The notes under the pieces are model-generated. The model worked only from the letters and a program-made list of their open reading frames with translations. It searched no databases and was not told where the DNA came from. This document shows positions 1 through 6,871 of a stretch of 8,224 bases of DNA, piece by piece. Location of the stretch: contig NZ_JAILQF010000405.1 in the NCBI RefSeq assembly GCF_024699075.1, positions 1 to 8,224 of the forward strand. Direction: 5' to 3'. The translations under genes and the position numbers were made by a program. Every line of letters starts with the position of its first letter. The stretch's first letter is position 1. The DNA is from Butyrivibrio sp. (lineage in GTDB: Bacteria > Bacillota_A > Clostridia > Lachnospirales > Lachnospiraceae).

Positions 1-130
1 AACTCGCAAACGCTTCGCTTTTTGCTCGTTATAAAATCACTGCTGACGCAGTTCTACGGGTACGGGGCTTATAACCCCGCACCCGAAATCAAGATATTCC
101 CATCACCTAAAGGTGATGGGTTATCTTGAT
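1..130. other. Array of four consecutive stem-loops, unidentified structured element
   Basis: No open reading frame of note is present, but nearly the whole stretch folds. Hairpin 1 is 1-30: AAC pairs with GTT and GCAAA (6-10) with TTTGC (21-25), separated by a 2x2 internal loop. Hairpin 2 is 39-52: ACTGC, loop TGAC, GCAGT. Hairpin 3 is 57-85: CGGGT and CGGGG pair with CCCCG and ACCCG around one A/C mismatch and a 7-base loop. Hairpin 4 is 88-130: two 9-bp helices separated by a small 2x1 internal loop and closed by a TAAA loop. No clear T-run follows 130, so it is not a plain rho-independent terminator on the plus strand. It could be the 3' part of a structured RNA, a palindromic intergenic repeat, or the end of an element starting outside the window. 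The strand is undetermined and the family is not recognised. Confidence 0.55.
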
Positions 131-262
131 CATTTTATATATACTAACATAAAAAAATTACTTTTTGTCACTTCGTTTTAAAAGTTATGTAAAAACATAT
201 TTCTAAAATGTACATACAAGAAATATACTATTTTTTCTAACTATTTTTAATTAAATTTAACG
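131..262. other. AT-rich spacer without recognisable gene
   Basis: This stretch is strongly AT-rich with A and T runs and no reading frame with a plausible start or family. A few short imperfect inverted repeats are present (for example ACTTTT at 160-165 with AAAAGT at 180-185), none convincing on its own. It separates the hairpin array from the promoter of the downstream plus-strand gene. Confidence 0.5.
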
Positions 263-292
263 ATGACATTTATACCGTGGTCACTATATAAT
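263..292 (+). promoter_or_regulatory. Sigma-A-like promoter for the membrane-anchored protein gene
   Basis: A -35 box ATGACA (263-268, one mismatch to TTGACA) is followed after 18 bases by a perfect -10 box TATAAT (287-292). Transcription would begin near 299, giving a leader of about 110 bases before the start codon at 410. A second TATAAT at 306-311 lacks a good -35 box. The assignment rests on sequence match only. Confidence 0.6.
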
Positions 293-303
293 CACATATC
301 GGT

Positions 304-347
304 AGTATAATAATCATCTAAGTAATAATCATTATAGTAATAATACT
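304..347 (+). repeat. Three near-direct AGTAATAAT repeats in the leader
   Basis: The motif occurs as AGTATAATAATCAT (304-317), AGTAATAATCAT (321-332) and AGTAATAATACT (336-347), so the copies start 17 and 15 bases apart. They lie just downstream of the predicted transcription start. They may be a regulator-binding array or simply low-complexity AT sequence. Confidence 0.4.
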
Positions 348-378
348 TGAATAAATATACATTGATGTATTCAAGTAT
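343..378 (+). promoter_or_regulatory. 11-bp perfect inverted repeat upstream of the start codon
   Basis: ATACTTGAATA (343-353) is exactly complementary to TATTCAAGTAT (368-378), with a 14-base loop. It ends 18 bases before the GGAGG ribosome binding site (397-401). In the transcript it would form a leader hairpin; in DNA it could be an operator. No T-run follows, so it is not a terminator. Confidence 0.5.
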
Positions 379-409
379 ATACTTCCAAAGGGATTTGGAG
401 GCCCGTTTT

Positions 410-1189
410 ATGAAAAGAAATAAGATAATAATAGCAGCAGTTGTAATAATATCTGCTCTTGTAATAGGACTCACAGCACATTACAGATTAAATAATAACA
501 ATTCTTCTGTTAATAATCAGCTAGATCCTTCAGTAGCAGCATCTGTAATATCCAATGAAGTATCAGGAACAGTTTCTGATTCTGCATCTACAGAAGCTTC
601 CAGTCTTACTATCGTACCTGAAGGAGTATATACTAACGGAAGTGAATCAATGGTATTTACAGGTAATACTGTTGATATCTCAGGAATGGTATTTAACTAT
701 ACTCTTAACAACGGCTACATCACTCTTGATACAGAAAACCTTTACTTCTCAGATGAGTTTATAGCTGTATATAAAGAAGAAAACGGCGAAGATGCTGATA
801 TTGACACTCAGCTTGAAAAGACCAGAGAATCAGCTTCTGATATCATCCTTCAGTACAGTGAAAGTTTTGACTGGGTAACCTATGAAGAATATATCTTCAA
901 AAGAACTGAAGACTATGCTACAGGCCCATCCGGAACTTACGCAAGCGAAGATGACTCCAATATCACCATCACTTTCGATAACGGAACTGCAACATATGTA
1001 AATGGCGATATCACAGAAACTCATCCATATGTTTTATACCTCGACGGCGAGGACCTTATCGTAACATTCTATAGTATGAACCTGTATTCAACCGACCTGT
1101 ACAACAACTATTGTGAGAACAATTATTTCTACTATAGCGATGAAACCACAATAGATCTTGGATTTGGCTCATTTACAAAGGCTGAATAA
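410..1189 (+). CDS. Membrane-anchored extracytoplasmic protein of unknown function
   Basis: This 259-residue protein matches no family I recognise. The start at 410 is chosen because GGAGG (397-401) sits 8 bases upstream and the N-terminus is then a proper export signal; an in-frame TTG at 347 would add 21 residues but lies within the inverted repeat and lacks a binding site. Residues 1-4 are basic, and 5-24 form one hydrophobic segment with no lipobox cysteine, so it is either an uncleaved anchor or a signal peptide. A Ser/Thr/Asn-rich linker (about 25-68) leads to an acidic, tyrosine-rich ectodomain. Two parts of it look alike: EGVYTNGSES... (71-107) and SGTYASEDDS... (174-220), each a G-x-Y start followed by alternating beta-strand-like residues, suggesting a duplicated small beta-domain. 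There is one cysteine (235). It is transcribed alone, convergent with the liv unit, from its own promoter. A surface or envelope role is inference. Confidence 0.8.
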   Translation: MKRNKIIIAAVVIISALVIGLTAHYRLNNNNSSVNNQLDPSVAASVISNEVSGTVSDSASTEASSLTIVPEGVYTNGSESMVFTGNTVDISGMVFNYTLNNGYITLDTENLYFSDEFIAVYKEENGEDADIDTQLEKTRESASDIILQYSESFDWVTYEEYIFKRTEDYATGPSGTYASEDDSNITITFDNGTATYVNGDITETHPYVLYLDGEDLIVTFYSMNLYSTDLYNNYCENNYFYYSDETTIDLGFGSFTKAE

Positions 1190-1251
1190 ATCAAGGCATC
1201 ATCAGCACAAGCTACATACAGCGTTAAAAGCTTATTTCATTAAAGCTTTAT

Positions 1252-1284
1252 AAAACAGGACCTCTAAAAACAGGTCCTGTTTTT
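1252..1284. terminator. Rho-independent terminator between convergent genes
   Basis: ACAGGACCT (1255-1263) pairs perfectly with AGGTCCTGT (1272-1280) around an 8-base loop, followed on the plus strand by TTTTT (1280-1284). On the minus strand the preceding AAAA (1252-1255) gives a T-run, so it can serve both the plus-strand gene ending at 1189 and the minus-strand kinase-like gene ending at 1292. A smaller inverted repeat, AAAGCTT (1227-1233) with AAGCTTT (1243-1249), precedes it. Confidence 0.85.
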
Positions 1285-1291
1285 GTTAAAC

Positions 1292-1936
1292 TCAGGCAAA
1301 TACGTCCTCACCGAATCTGACCTTCATATATTCTTTAATTGCTTCTACGCACTTTTCAAATCCGAGTCTTCCTGAATTAAGGCACAGATCGTAGTTATAA
1401 GCATCTTCCCATCTCTCTCCGGTATAGTACTTATAATAATCTGCTCTGTACTTATCAGTCTTTTCTATGAACTTCTCAAGTTCCTTCCCGCGCATTGGCT
1501 GCTTCAAAGCCGCCTGCTCCATCAGAAAGTCCTGAGGCGCATGAACGAATACGCTTACAACATTGTCAAAATCCCTGAGAACGTAGTTAGCGCATCTTCC
1601 AACTATTACGCAAGGCTGTATGTTGGCAAGTTTCTTGATAACATCAGCCTGATAGTTGAACAGATTCTGCATAGATGTAAAGTCATTATTGCCAGGAGCA
1701 ATAATAGTTCCCTTATATACATTCTTTTTTATCTTATTTAAGATAGGGGCCTTACCCTGACGTATGCTTTCATCAGCCTGTACGAACAAAGCTTCGCTTA
1801 TTCCGCTTTCGTCAGCCGCAAGCTTTACAAGCTCCTTGTCATAATAGTGTATGCCAAGCTCATTAGCAAGCATCTCACCGACTGTACGCCCTCCACTACC
1901 ATATTGCCTCTCGATTGTGATTACAACATTTTTCAT
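1292..1936 (-). CDS. Cytidylate-kinase-like protein (Cytidylate_kin2 type)
   Basis: This 214-residue soluble protein resembles the cytidylate kinase-like family common in Clostridia, distinct from the housekeeping Cmk. The N-terminus has the family P-loop-like segment ITIERQYGSGGRTVGEMLA (6-24), in which the usual P-loop lysine is replaced by Arg17, then LGIHYYDKELV (27-37). The middle block is CVIVGRCANYVL (109-120). The C-terminal block runs from DKYRADYYKYYTGERW (161-176) to NYDLCLNSGRLG (181-192), matching the NMP-kinase LID and core layout. The length is normal for the family. AGGAGG (1942-1947) lies 5 bases before the start. It follows livF by 38 bases on the same strand with no terminator between, so it is probably the last gene of the liv unit. 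The substrate is not established; nucleotide phosphorylation is inferred from the fold, and any link to amino-acid uptake is speculative. Confidence 0.85.
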   Translation of the reverse strand: MKNVVITIERQYGSGGRTVGEMLANELGIHYYDKELVKLAADESGISEALFVQADESIRQGKAPILNKIKKNVYKGTIIAPGNNDFTSMQNLFNYQADVIKKLANIQPCVIVGRCANYVLRDFDNVVSVFVHAPQDFLMEQAALKQPMRGKELEKFIEKTDKYRADYYKYYTGERWEDAYNYDLCLNSGRLGFEKCVEAIKEYMKVRFGEDVFA

Positions 1937-1949
1937 TAAAGCCTCCTAT

Positions 1950-1971
1950 TGCATAGATGCATTTCTATGTA
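1950..1971 (-). other. Small intercistronic hairpin between livF and the kinase-like gene
   Basis: CATAGA (1952-1957) is complementary to TCTATG (1964-1969), with a G-T and a T-A pair extending the stem to 1950-1971. It fills most of the 38-base gap, immediately upstream of the AGGAGG of the kinase-like gene, and has no T-run. It may be a processing or stability element, or chance. Confidence 0.35.
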
Positions 1972-1974
1972 CTC

Positions 1975-2685
1975 CTATTCTCCCAGGTAAGCCTTGCGCA
2001 CGCGCTCATCATTTAGCAGTTCAGCTGCTTTGCCTTCCATGGATACTTCTCCTGTTTCAAGTACATAAGCTCTGTCTGCTATAGAAAGTGCTTTCTTTGC
2101 ATTCTGCTCTACGAGAAGTACTGTAACTCCGTCATTATGAACGCTTCTTATAATATCAAATATCTCATTAACAAGAAGTGGTGAAAGACCCATTGAAGGC
2201 TCATCCATAAGGATGATATCAGGGTGTGACATAAGGGCTCTTCCCATAGCAAGCATCTGCTGCTCACCGCCTGACAAGGTTCCTGCTATCTGATTCTGTC
2301 TTTCTTTAAGTCTTGGGAATCTTGTATAAACCTGTGCAAGTATAGCTTCTATTTCTTCCTTGTCTTTTCTTGTATAAGCGCCAAGGGCAAGGTTCTGGGC
2401 AACTGTCATATCAGCAAATACCCTTCTTCCCTCAGGAACATGAGCCATTCCCATCTTGACTATATCGTGCCCCAGAACGCTTGTAATGTCTTTTCCATTA
2501 TAGATAACAGAACCGCTTCCTGCCTTTAATAATCCTGATATTGTATGAAGAGTCGTAGTCTTGCCTGCTCCGTTAGCTCCTATAAGTGCTACGATCTCGC
2601 CTTTATCAACATGGAAGTTTATGCCTTTAAGAGCCTGTATGACTCCATAATATACTTTTAAATCTTTGACTTCTAAAAGTGCCAT
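1975..2685 (-). CDS. livF: Branched-chain amino-acid ABC transporter, ATPase LivF
   Basis: This cytoplasmic ATPase subunit energises the Liv importer together with LivG. Its 236 residues match LivF length. Walker A is GANGAGKT (36-43), the family motif HVPEGRRVF is at 82-90, the ABC signature LSGGE is at 137-141, Walker B IILMDEP is at 157-163, and the LivF-typical LLVEQN (190-195) has Gln194 where most ABC ATPases carry the switch histidine. It ends in KAYLGE, the usual LivF/LivG terminus. The start follows livG by 12 bases, with AGAGG (2692-2696) as the ribosome binding site. Its N-terminus MALLEV is identical to that of LivG, reflecting paralogy. The substrate class follows from the complete liv context; the exact amino acid is not visible. 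Confidence 0.96.
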   Translation of the reverse strand: MALLEVKDLKVYYGVIQALKGINFHVDKGEIVALIGANGAGKTTTLHTISGLLKAGSGSVIYNGKDITSVLGHDIVKMGMAHVPEGRRVFADMTVAQNLALGAYTRKDKEEIEAILAQVYTRFPRLKERQNQIAGTLSGGEQQMLAMGRALMSHPDIILMDEPSMGLSPLLVNEIFDIIRSVHNDGVTVLLVEQNAKKALSIADRAYVLETGEVSMEGKAAELLNDERVRKAYLGE

Positions 2686-2697
2686 ATTTAACCTCTT

Positions 2698-3462
2698 CTA
2701 TTCACCAATGTATGCCTTGATAACCTCGGGATCATTAAGTACATCTTTGGTTTTTCCCTGCTTTAACTCTCTTCCAAAGTTAAGTACAGTAAGTCTTTCA
2801 CAGATACCGCCTACAAGCTTCATATCATGCTCTATAAGGAGGATTGTCATCTCAAACTTGTCTCTTATAAGTGAGATAGTATCCATAAGTTCTGCTGTCT
2901 CATTTGGATTCATGCCTGCAGCAGGCTCATCAAGTAAAAGGAGCTTGGGCTTTGTAGCTATAGCTCTTGCTATCTCAAGCTTTCTCTGCTTACCATAAGG
3001 AAGGTTTGAAGCAAGTACATCTTTTTCCTCATCAAGAGAAAAGACCTTAAGTATCTCAAGTGCTCTGTTTTCTATCTCCTTTTCAATCCTGCGATACTTA
3101 GGAGTATGAAGGACGCCGTCAAGGCTTGAATAACTAAGCTCCTTATCATTTTGAAGACCAACCTTAACATTGTCTATTACAGACATCTGCTTAAAGAGTC
3201 TGATGTTCTGGAAAGTCCTGGCTATTCCTGCCTGGTTTATATCTATGGTCTTTTTACCTGTAATATCCTTGCCATCAAGCTTTATAAGGCCTTCTGTAGG
3301 CTTATAAACGCCTGTAAGGAGATTGAAAACCGTAGTCTTACCTGCGCCGTTAGGACCTATAAGTCCGTACAGCTCACCCTTTTCTATAGAAAAAGTCAGA
3401 TCATCTACTGCGCGAAGACCGCCAAATGAAATTGAAAGATTATTAACTTCAAGAAGTGCCAT
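2698..3462 (-). CDS. livG: Branched-chain amino-acid ABC transporter, ATPase LivG
   Basis: This second ATPase of the Liv importer pairs with LivF at the LivHM membrane core. It is 254 residues, normal for LivG. Walker A is GPNGAGKT (36-43). ARTFQNIRLF (81-90) contains the Q-loop glutamine 85. The signature is the LivG-style degenerate LPYGKQR (154-160) instead of LSGGQ. Walker B LLLLDEP is at 174-180, followed by the family block AAGMNPNET (181-189), and the switch His212 is in LLIEHDM. It ends in KAYIGE. The start codon overlaps the livM stop by one base (TAATG), and AAGGAG (3472-3477) precedes it by 9 bases, indicating translational coupling. The degenerate signature is a family trait, not damage. 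Confidence 0.96.
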   Translation of the reverse strand: MALLEVNNLSISFGGLRAVDDLTFSIEKGELYGLIGPNGAGKTTVFNLLTGVYKPTEGLIKLDGKDITGKKTIDINQAGIARTFQNIRLFKQMSVIDNVKVGLQNDKELSYSSLDGVLHTPKYRRIEKEIENRALEILKVFSLDEEKDVLASNLPYGKQRKLEIARAIATKPKLLLLDEPAAGMNPNETAELMDTISLIRDKFEMTILLIEHDMKLVGGICERLTVLNFGRELKQGKTKDVLNDPEVIKAYIGE

Positions 3463-4538
3463 TATTTACTGCTCCTTCCCGGTCTTTTGGTCATACCTGA
3501 AAATTTTGATAAGAATCTGGCTCTCCACTGCCTTGCCTGAGGTGCCCAGTTAAAGAGCATCATAGCTATAAGTACGATTGAATAGATAAGCATTCTGTAT
3601 GTGCTTAAGCCTCTGAGCATTTCAGGCAGCATGTATAGGATCGCTGCTGCAATAACACTTCCCTTGATATTGCCGATTCCTCCAAGAACTACATATACAA
3701 GAATAAGGATTGAAATATTGTAGCCAAAGTTACCGCTTGTAGCCTGAAGTGAAGATATGTTATGTCCAAAAAGAACTCCTGCTGCGCCTGCAATTGCTGC
3801 AGATATAGTAAATGCCAGTATCTTGAACTTTGTGATATTGATTCCAACAGATTCTGCTGCGATCCTGTTATCTCTTATCGCCATAATAGCTCTCCCATCC
3901 CTTGACTTAACAAGGTTCTGCACTATAAAAAGTGATATAAGAAGGACTATTATCGCTATAGTAAAGTTAGAATCACGTGGTGTACCTGTTATACCCATAG
4001 GACCTGATAAAATAGTTGTTCCGTCAGCTTCCATATTCATGTCGCTTACGCTTGTAAGTGATGCGTGAAGTCCCTTTGAATCAACTCCCAGATAAAGGGC
4101 GTTTATAACATTCTTAATGATCTCACCAAACGCAAGTGTTACGATAGCAAGATAGTCGCCATTAAGTCTTAGAACAGGAATACCTATAAGAAAACCAAAT
4201 AAAGCTGATACTGCGATACCTACTACAAAAGCAAGGAAGAATCTAAGTCCTCCCGGCAATGTATCTGCAAATGCATTGGAAAAAATAGCACTTGAAAAAG
4301 CTCCCACGCACATGAATCCTGCGTGTCCTATTGAAAGCTCACCAAGTATACCAACACAAAGGTTAAGACCTACTGCAGCAATTGCATAATATACCATAGG
4401 TACTAAGAGGCCTTTCATATGACTTGTAAGAGCACCTGTAAGTATCAGTATTTCAAAAACGATATATGCCACTATAACAATAAGATATGTGGCCAGATCT
4501 TTATTAATCTTAAATCCTTTTTTCATATTCAACCTCAT
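3462..4538 (-). CDS. livM: Branched-chain amino-acid ABC transporter, permease LivM
   Basis: This integral membrane permease forms the translocation path with LivH. Its 358 residues are hydrophobic with many membrane segments, the first at about 16-35. Diagnostic LivM blocks are LNLCVGILGELSIGHAGFMCVGA (58-80), LRLNGDYLAIVTLAFGEI (123-140), the ATPase-coupling EAA-like loop SRDGRAIMAIRDNRIAAESVGI (212-233) and VVLGGIGNIKGSVIAA (283-298). The C-terminus is basic (WRARFLSKFSGMTKRPGRSSK) in place of the frequent FRPQGL ending. The chosen start overlaps the livH stop by four bases (ATGA, 4535-4538) with AGGAG (4544-4548) 5 bases upstream. An alternative ATG four codons later (4526) has GAGG 6 bases upstream and cannot be excluded. 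Confidence 0.95.
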   Translation of the reverse strand: MRLNMKKGFKINKDLATYLIVIVAYIVFEILILTGALTSHMKGLLVPMVYYAIAAVGLNLCVGILGELSIGHAGFMCVGAFSSAIFSNAFADTLPGGLRFFLAFVVGIAVSALFGFLIGIPVLRLNGDYLAIVTLAFGEIIKNVINALYLGVDSKGLHASLTSVSDMNMEADGTTILSGPMGITGTPRDSNFTIAIIVLLISLFIVQNLVKSRDGRAIMAIRDNRIAAESVGINITKFKILAFTISAAIAGAAGVLFGHNISSLQATSGNFGYNISILILVYVVLGGIGNIKGSVIAAAILYMLPEMLRGLSTYRMLIYSIVLIAMMLFNWAPQARQWRARFLSKFSGMTKRPGRSSK

Positions 4539-5422
4539 ACCTTCTCCTGAATCTGCTTTCCAAGTATACCTGTTGGCTTAACAAGAAGTACCACGATTAG
4601 AACCGCAAATACGATAGCATCAGAAAGCTGTGAGGATACATAACTTCTGCCAAGTATTTCTATTATTCCAAGAACTATTCCGCCTATCATAGCTCCGGGG
4701 ATAGAACCGATTCCTCCAAGAACCGCTGCTACAAAGGCTTTGATACCCGGCATTGCACCTGTATATGGATTAAGTGTAGGATATGCTGAGCAAAGAAGTG
4801 CTCCGGCTACAGCTGCAAGACAGGAACCTATAGCAAAAGTAAGGGAAATTGTTCTGTTAACATTAATGCCCATGAGCATTGCGGCGCCTCTGTCCTGAGA
4901 AGCAGCAAGCATTGCCTGTCCGTCCTTGGTCTTATGTATGAAAAGCTGAAGTGCTATAAGCACAATGATGCTGACACCTATTGTTACTATAGTAACGCCC
5001 GGGATCTTAAGGGATGCGATCGTAATACCTTCCCATTTGATAATGGATGTGAAGGATTTGGGATCAGATCCGAATATAAGAAGGGCGAGATTTTCCAAAA
5101 GATAGCTGACACCTATAGCGGTGATCAGAACAGCAAGAGGTGAACCTGCCTCTCGCAAAGGTCTGTATGCTATTCTCTCTGTAAGTACACCTACTGCTGT
5201 ACAGATTACAGCTGCAAGTACTACTCCTATTACCATTCCGATTCCTGAACCGCTAAAGGCCGCAACAATCGTAAATATGGCATAGCATCCAACCATAATG
5301 AAATCGCCATGTGCGAAATTGAGCATCTTAGCAATACCATAAACCATAGTATAACCAAGAGCTATGATAGCATAAACACTTCCAAGGCTTATGCCGCTAA
5401 TAAGATATGTTAGGAAATTCAT
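4535..5422 (-). CDS. livH: Branched-chain amino-acid ABC transporter, permease LivH
   Basis: This 295-residue polytopic permease is the partner of LivM. Family blocks are GISLGSVYAIIALGYTMVYGI (10-30), MLNFAHGDFIMVG (33-45), the segment PLREAGSPLAVLITAIGVSYLLEN (88-111), an EAA-like coupling loop KDGQAMLAASQDRGAAMLMGIN (166-187), and AAVLGGIGSIPGAMIGGIVLG (232-252). The C-terminus VKPTGILGK is the usual LivH tail. It is the first gene of the livHMGF block and lies 209 bases after livK, with a terminator in between. Its ribosome binding site is poor: only GGGG (5430-5433), 7 bases before ATG, in contrast to the near-consensus site of livK. A low translation rate relative to the receptor is therefore likely (inference). 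Confidence 0.95.
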   Translation of the reverse strand: MNFLTYLISGISLGSVYAIIALGYTMVYGIAKMLNFAHGDFIMVGCYAIFTIVAAFSGSGIGMVIGVVLAAVICTAVGVLTERIAYRPLREAGSPLAVLITAIGVSYLLENLALLIFGSDPKSFTSIIKWEGITIASLKIPGVTIVTIGVSIIVLIALQLFIHKTKDGQAMLAASQDRGAAMLMGINVNRTISLTFAIGSCLAAVAGALLCSAYPTLNPYTGAMPGIKAFVAAVLGGIGSIPGAMIGGIVLGIIEILGRSYVSSQLSDAIVFAVLIVVLLVKPTGILGKQIQEKV

Positions 5423-5517
5423 ATTACGTCCCCATTTCGCTAGAAATTGATATAGATCATCAAACCTATGTACCTTAACTATAATTTTACCCCAATAGCT
5501 TCGGTCTTTCTATATGT

Positions 5518-5562
5518 AAAAAAGGCATCCGGAACGGGCTTCACTGCCCGAACCGGACTGCC
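5518..5562 (-). terminator. Rho-independent terminator between livK and livH
   Basis: On the minus strand a long hairpin (5524-5562) is followed by TTTTTT (5518-5523). The stem consists of GGCA/TGCC, a one-base bulge, TCCGG/CCGGA, an A-A double mismatch and CGGGC/GCCCG, closed by a 6-base loop. It starts 70 bases after the livK stop and lies about 95 bases before livH. I see no convincing promoter between it and livH, so the permease and ATPase genes probably depend on partial read-through. Confidence 0.88.
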
Positions 5563-5631
5563 TGATTTATAATAACTTCACCCCTGTCCGTACTATATCA
5601 AGTAAAGAATCAAAAACATATTTTTATACGA

Positions 5632-6807
5632 TCACTCAGCAAGTGAATACTCACCATTTGTAATAACAACAGCCTTAGGCTCTTTTGAAGGCTCACCTTC
5701 TGCTGTCCATGTCATGCCGCTTGATGTAAGACCATCAACTGTGATCTGTGTCATAGCAGTCTTCATTGAATCACAGATATCAGATGCGCTCATATCAGGT
5801 GTAATGCCAGCCTGTTCGATTGCAGCCTTTATAGCATATACAGCATCATAAGCATCTGCAGCAAACTGGTTAGGAACGATCTCATGTGCTTCCTGGAACT
5901 TGGTTACAAAGTTCTGAGTAAGGTCATCTGTTGCATCTGCTGAGAATGGTGTAAGGAGCATAAGTCCTTCTGCAAGAGAAGTATCAAAGTTTTCTACACC
6001 AAGGATTCCGTCCATACCATCGCATCCAAAGAATGTTGCTGTAACACCCATTGTTGATGCCTGCTGAAGGATAAGAGCAGCTTCTGAATAATAGATAGGA
6101 AGGAAAATAAGCTCTGCCTGTCCATCAATTGCCTTCTGGATCTGTACTGAGAAATCTGTCTTGGAATCTGCTGTAAATGCTTCCTGAGATACGATCTCAA
6201 GTCCCTGATTAGCAGCTTCTGCTACGAATGTCTCGGTAATACCTGATGAATATACATCAGAACTGTCATAGATGATAGCAACCTTGGTTGCAAGCTTCTT
6301 CTCACCAATATACTGAGCTGAAGCTGTTCCCTGTGCAGGATCTGAGAAGCATACACGGAATACGTTATCATATTTAACGCAGTCAACTGCTGATCCAGAA
6401 GGAGTTATCTGGAAAATATTATCATTATGAGTTTCATCTGAAACTGCGATACTACAAGCACTTGTTGTAGAACCTACAATAAACTGAGCTCCCCAGTCCT
6501 TTAATGTGTTATATGCGTTAACTGACTTCTGGTTATCAAGCTCGTCGTCTTCTGCCTTGTACTCGATCTTGTATCCGTTGATACCACCTGCTTCATTGAT
6601 CTCATCTACTGCGATCTGTGCCCCCCACTGAACAGCGTTACCATAAGCTGCAGCTCCGCCTGTGAATGGGCCTATAGCACCGATCTTAAATACATCTGTT
6701 GATGAAGATGATGAGTCTGAACCTGACTCTGACTTAGCTCCGCATCCTGAGATGAGTGAAAGAGCCATAACAGCGCACATAGAAATACTCAACAATTTCT
6801 TTTTCAT
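5632..6807 (-). CDS. livK: Branched-chain amino-acid binding lipoprotein of the Liv importer
   Basis: This extracytoplasmic receptor captures the amino acid and delivers it to LivHM. It is 391 residues. A lipoprotein signal (1-21) ends in lipobox LISGC with Cys22 as the lipidated residue, followed by a Gly/Ser-rich linker (23-37). The mature part is a type I periplasmic-binding fold: FKIGAIGPFTGGAAAYG (40-56) opens lobe 1, AVDEINEAGGINGYKIE (66-82) is the usual first helix-strand, GSTTSACSIAVSD (112-124) is the loop that binds the ligand alpha-amino and carboxylate groups in this family, VAIIYDSSDVYSSG (176-189) is the lobe switch, and FAADAYDAVYAIKAAI (315-330) is in the C-terminal lobe. AGGAGG (6815-6820) is 7 bases before ATG. 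It has its own promoter and a terminator after it. LivJ and LivK types cannot be told apart by eye, so the exact ligand is uncertain. Confidence 0.95.
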   Translation of the reverse strand: MKKKLLSISMCAVMALSLISGCGAKSESGSDSSSSSTDVFKIGAIGPFTGGAAAYGNAVQWGAQIAVDEINEAGGINGYKIEYKAEDDELDNQKSVNAYNTLKDWGAQFIVGSTTSACSIAVSDETHNDNIFQITPSGSAVDCVKYDNVFRVCFSDPAQGTASAQYIGEKKLATKVAIIYDSSDVYSSGITETFVAEAANQGLEIVSQEAFTADSKTDFSVQIQKAIDGQAELIFLPIYYSEAALILQQASTMGVTATFFGCDGMDGILGVENFDTSLAEGLMLLTPFSADATDDLTQNFVTKFQEAHEIVPNQFAADAYDAVYAIKAAIEQAGITPDMSASDICDSMKTAMTQITVDGLTSSGMTWTAEGEPSKEPKAVVITNGEYSLAE

Positions 6808-6840
6808 AATATATCCTCCTTAGATTTTATATTGTAGTGA

Positions 6841-6855
6841 AAATTCCTGAAATAC
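6841..6855 (-). promoter_or_regulatory. Weak CodY-box-like site in the livK leader
   Basis: The 15 bases AAATTCCTGAAATAC agree at 10 of 15 positions with the palindromic CodY consensus (AATTTTCWGAAAATT), with the centre TTCCTGAA best conserved. CodY controls branched-chain amino-acid transport in many Firmicutes, so the context fits, but five mismatches in AT-rich DNA is a weak match. No codY gene is in the window. Confidence 0.2.
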
Positions 6856-6871
6856 TTGAAATGCAGATAGA

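Noticed and set aside
58..84. tRNA anticodon-arm look-alike (5-bp CGGGG/CCCCG stem with 7-base loop CTTATAA)
   Set aside because: The helix continues through GGGT/ACCC, and no acceptor stem, D-arm or GTTC-type T-arm is found around it, so it is part of the hairpin array and not a tRNA.
292..474. Minus-strand 60-codon frame rich in Tyr and Ile
   Set aside because: It is antisense to the promoter leader and signal region, has repeat-derived composition and no ribosome binding site.
2698..3462. Degenerate ABC signature LPYGKQR in LivG and Gln in place of the switch His in LivF
   Set aside because: Both are ordinary traits of the LivG and LivF families, not defects.
5447..5463. TTGAT...ATCAA inverted repeat upstream of livH
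   Set aside because: Only 5-bp arms in AT-rich sequence; too short to support a site.
5478..5483. TATAGT -10-like hexamer on the minus strand ahead of livH
   Set aside because: No acceptable -35 hexamer at 16-18 bases and no extended -10, so I do not call a promoter.
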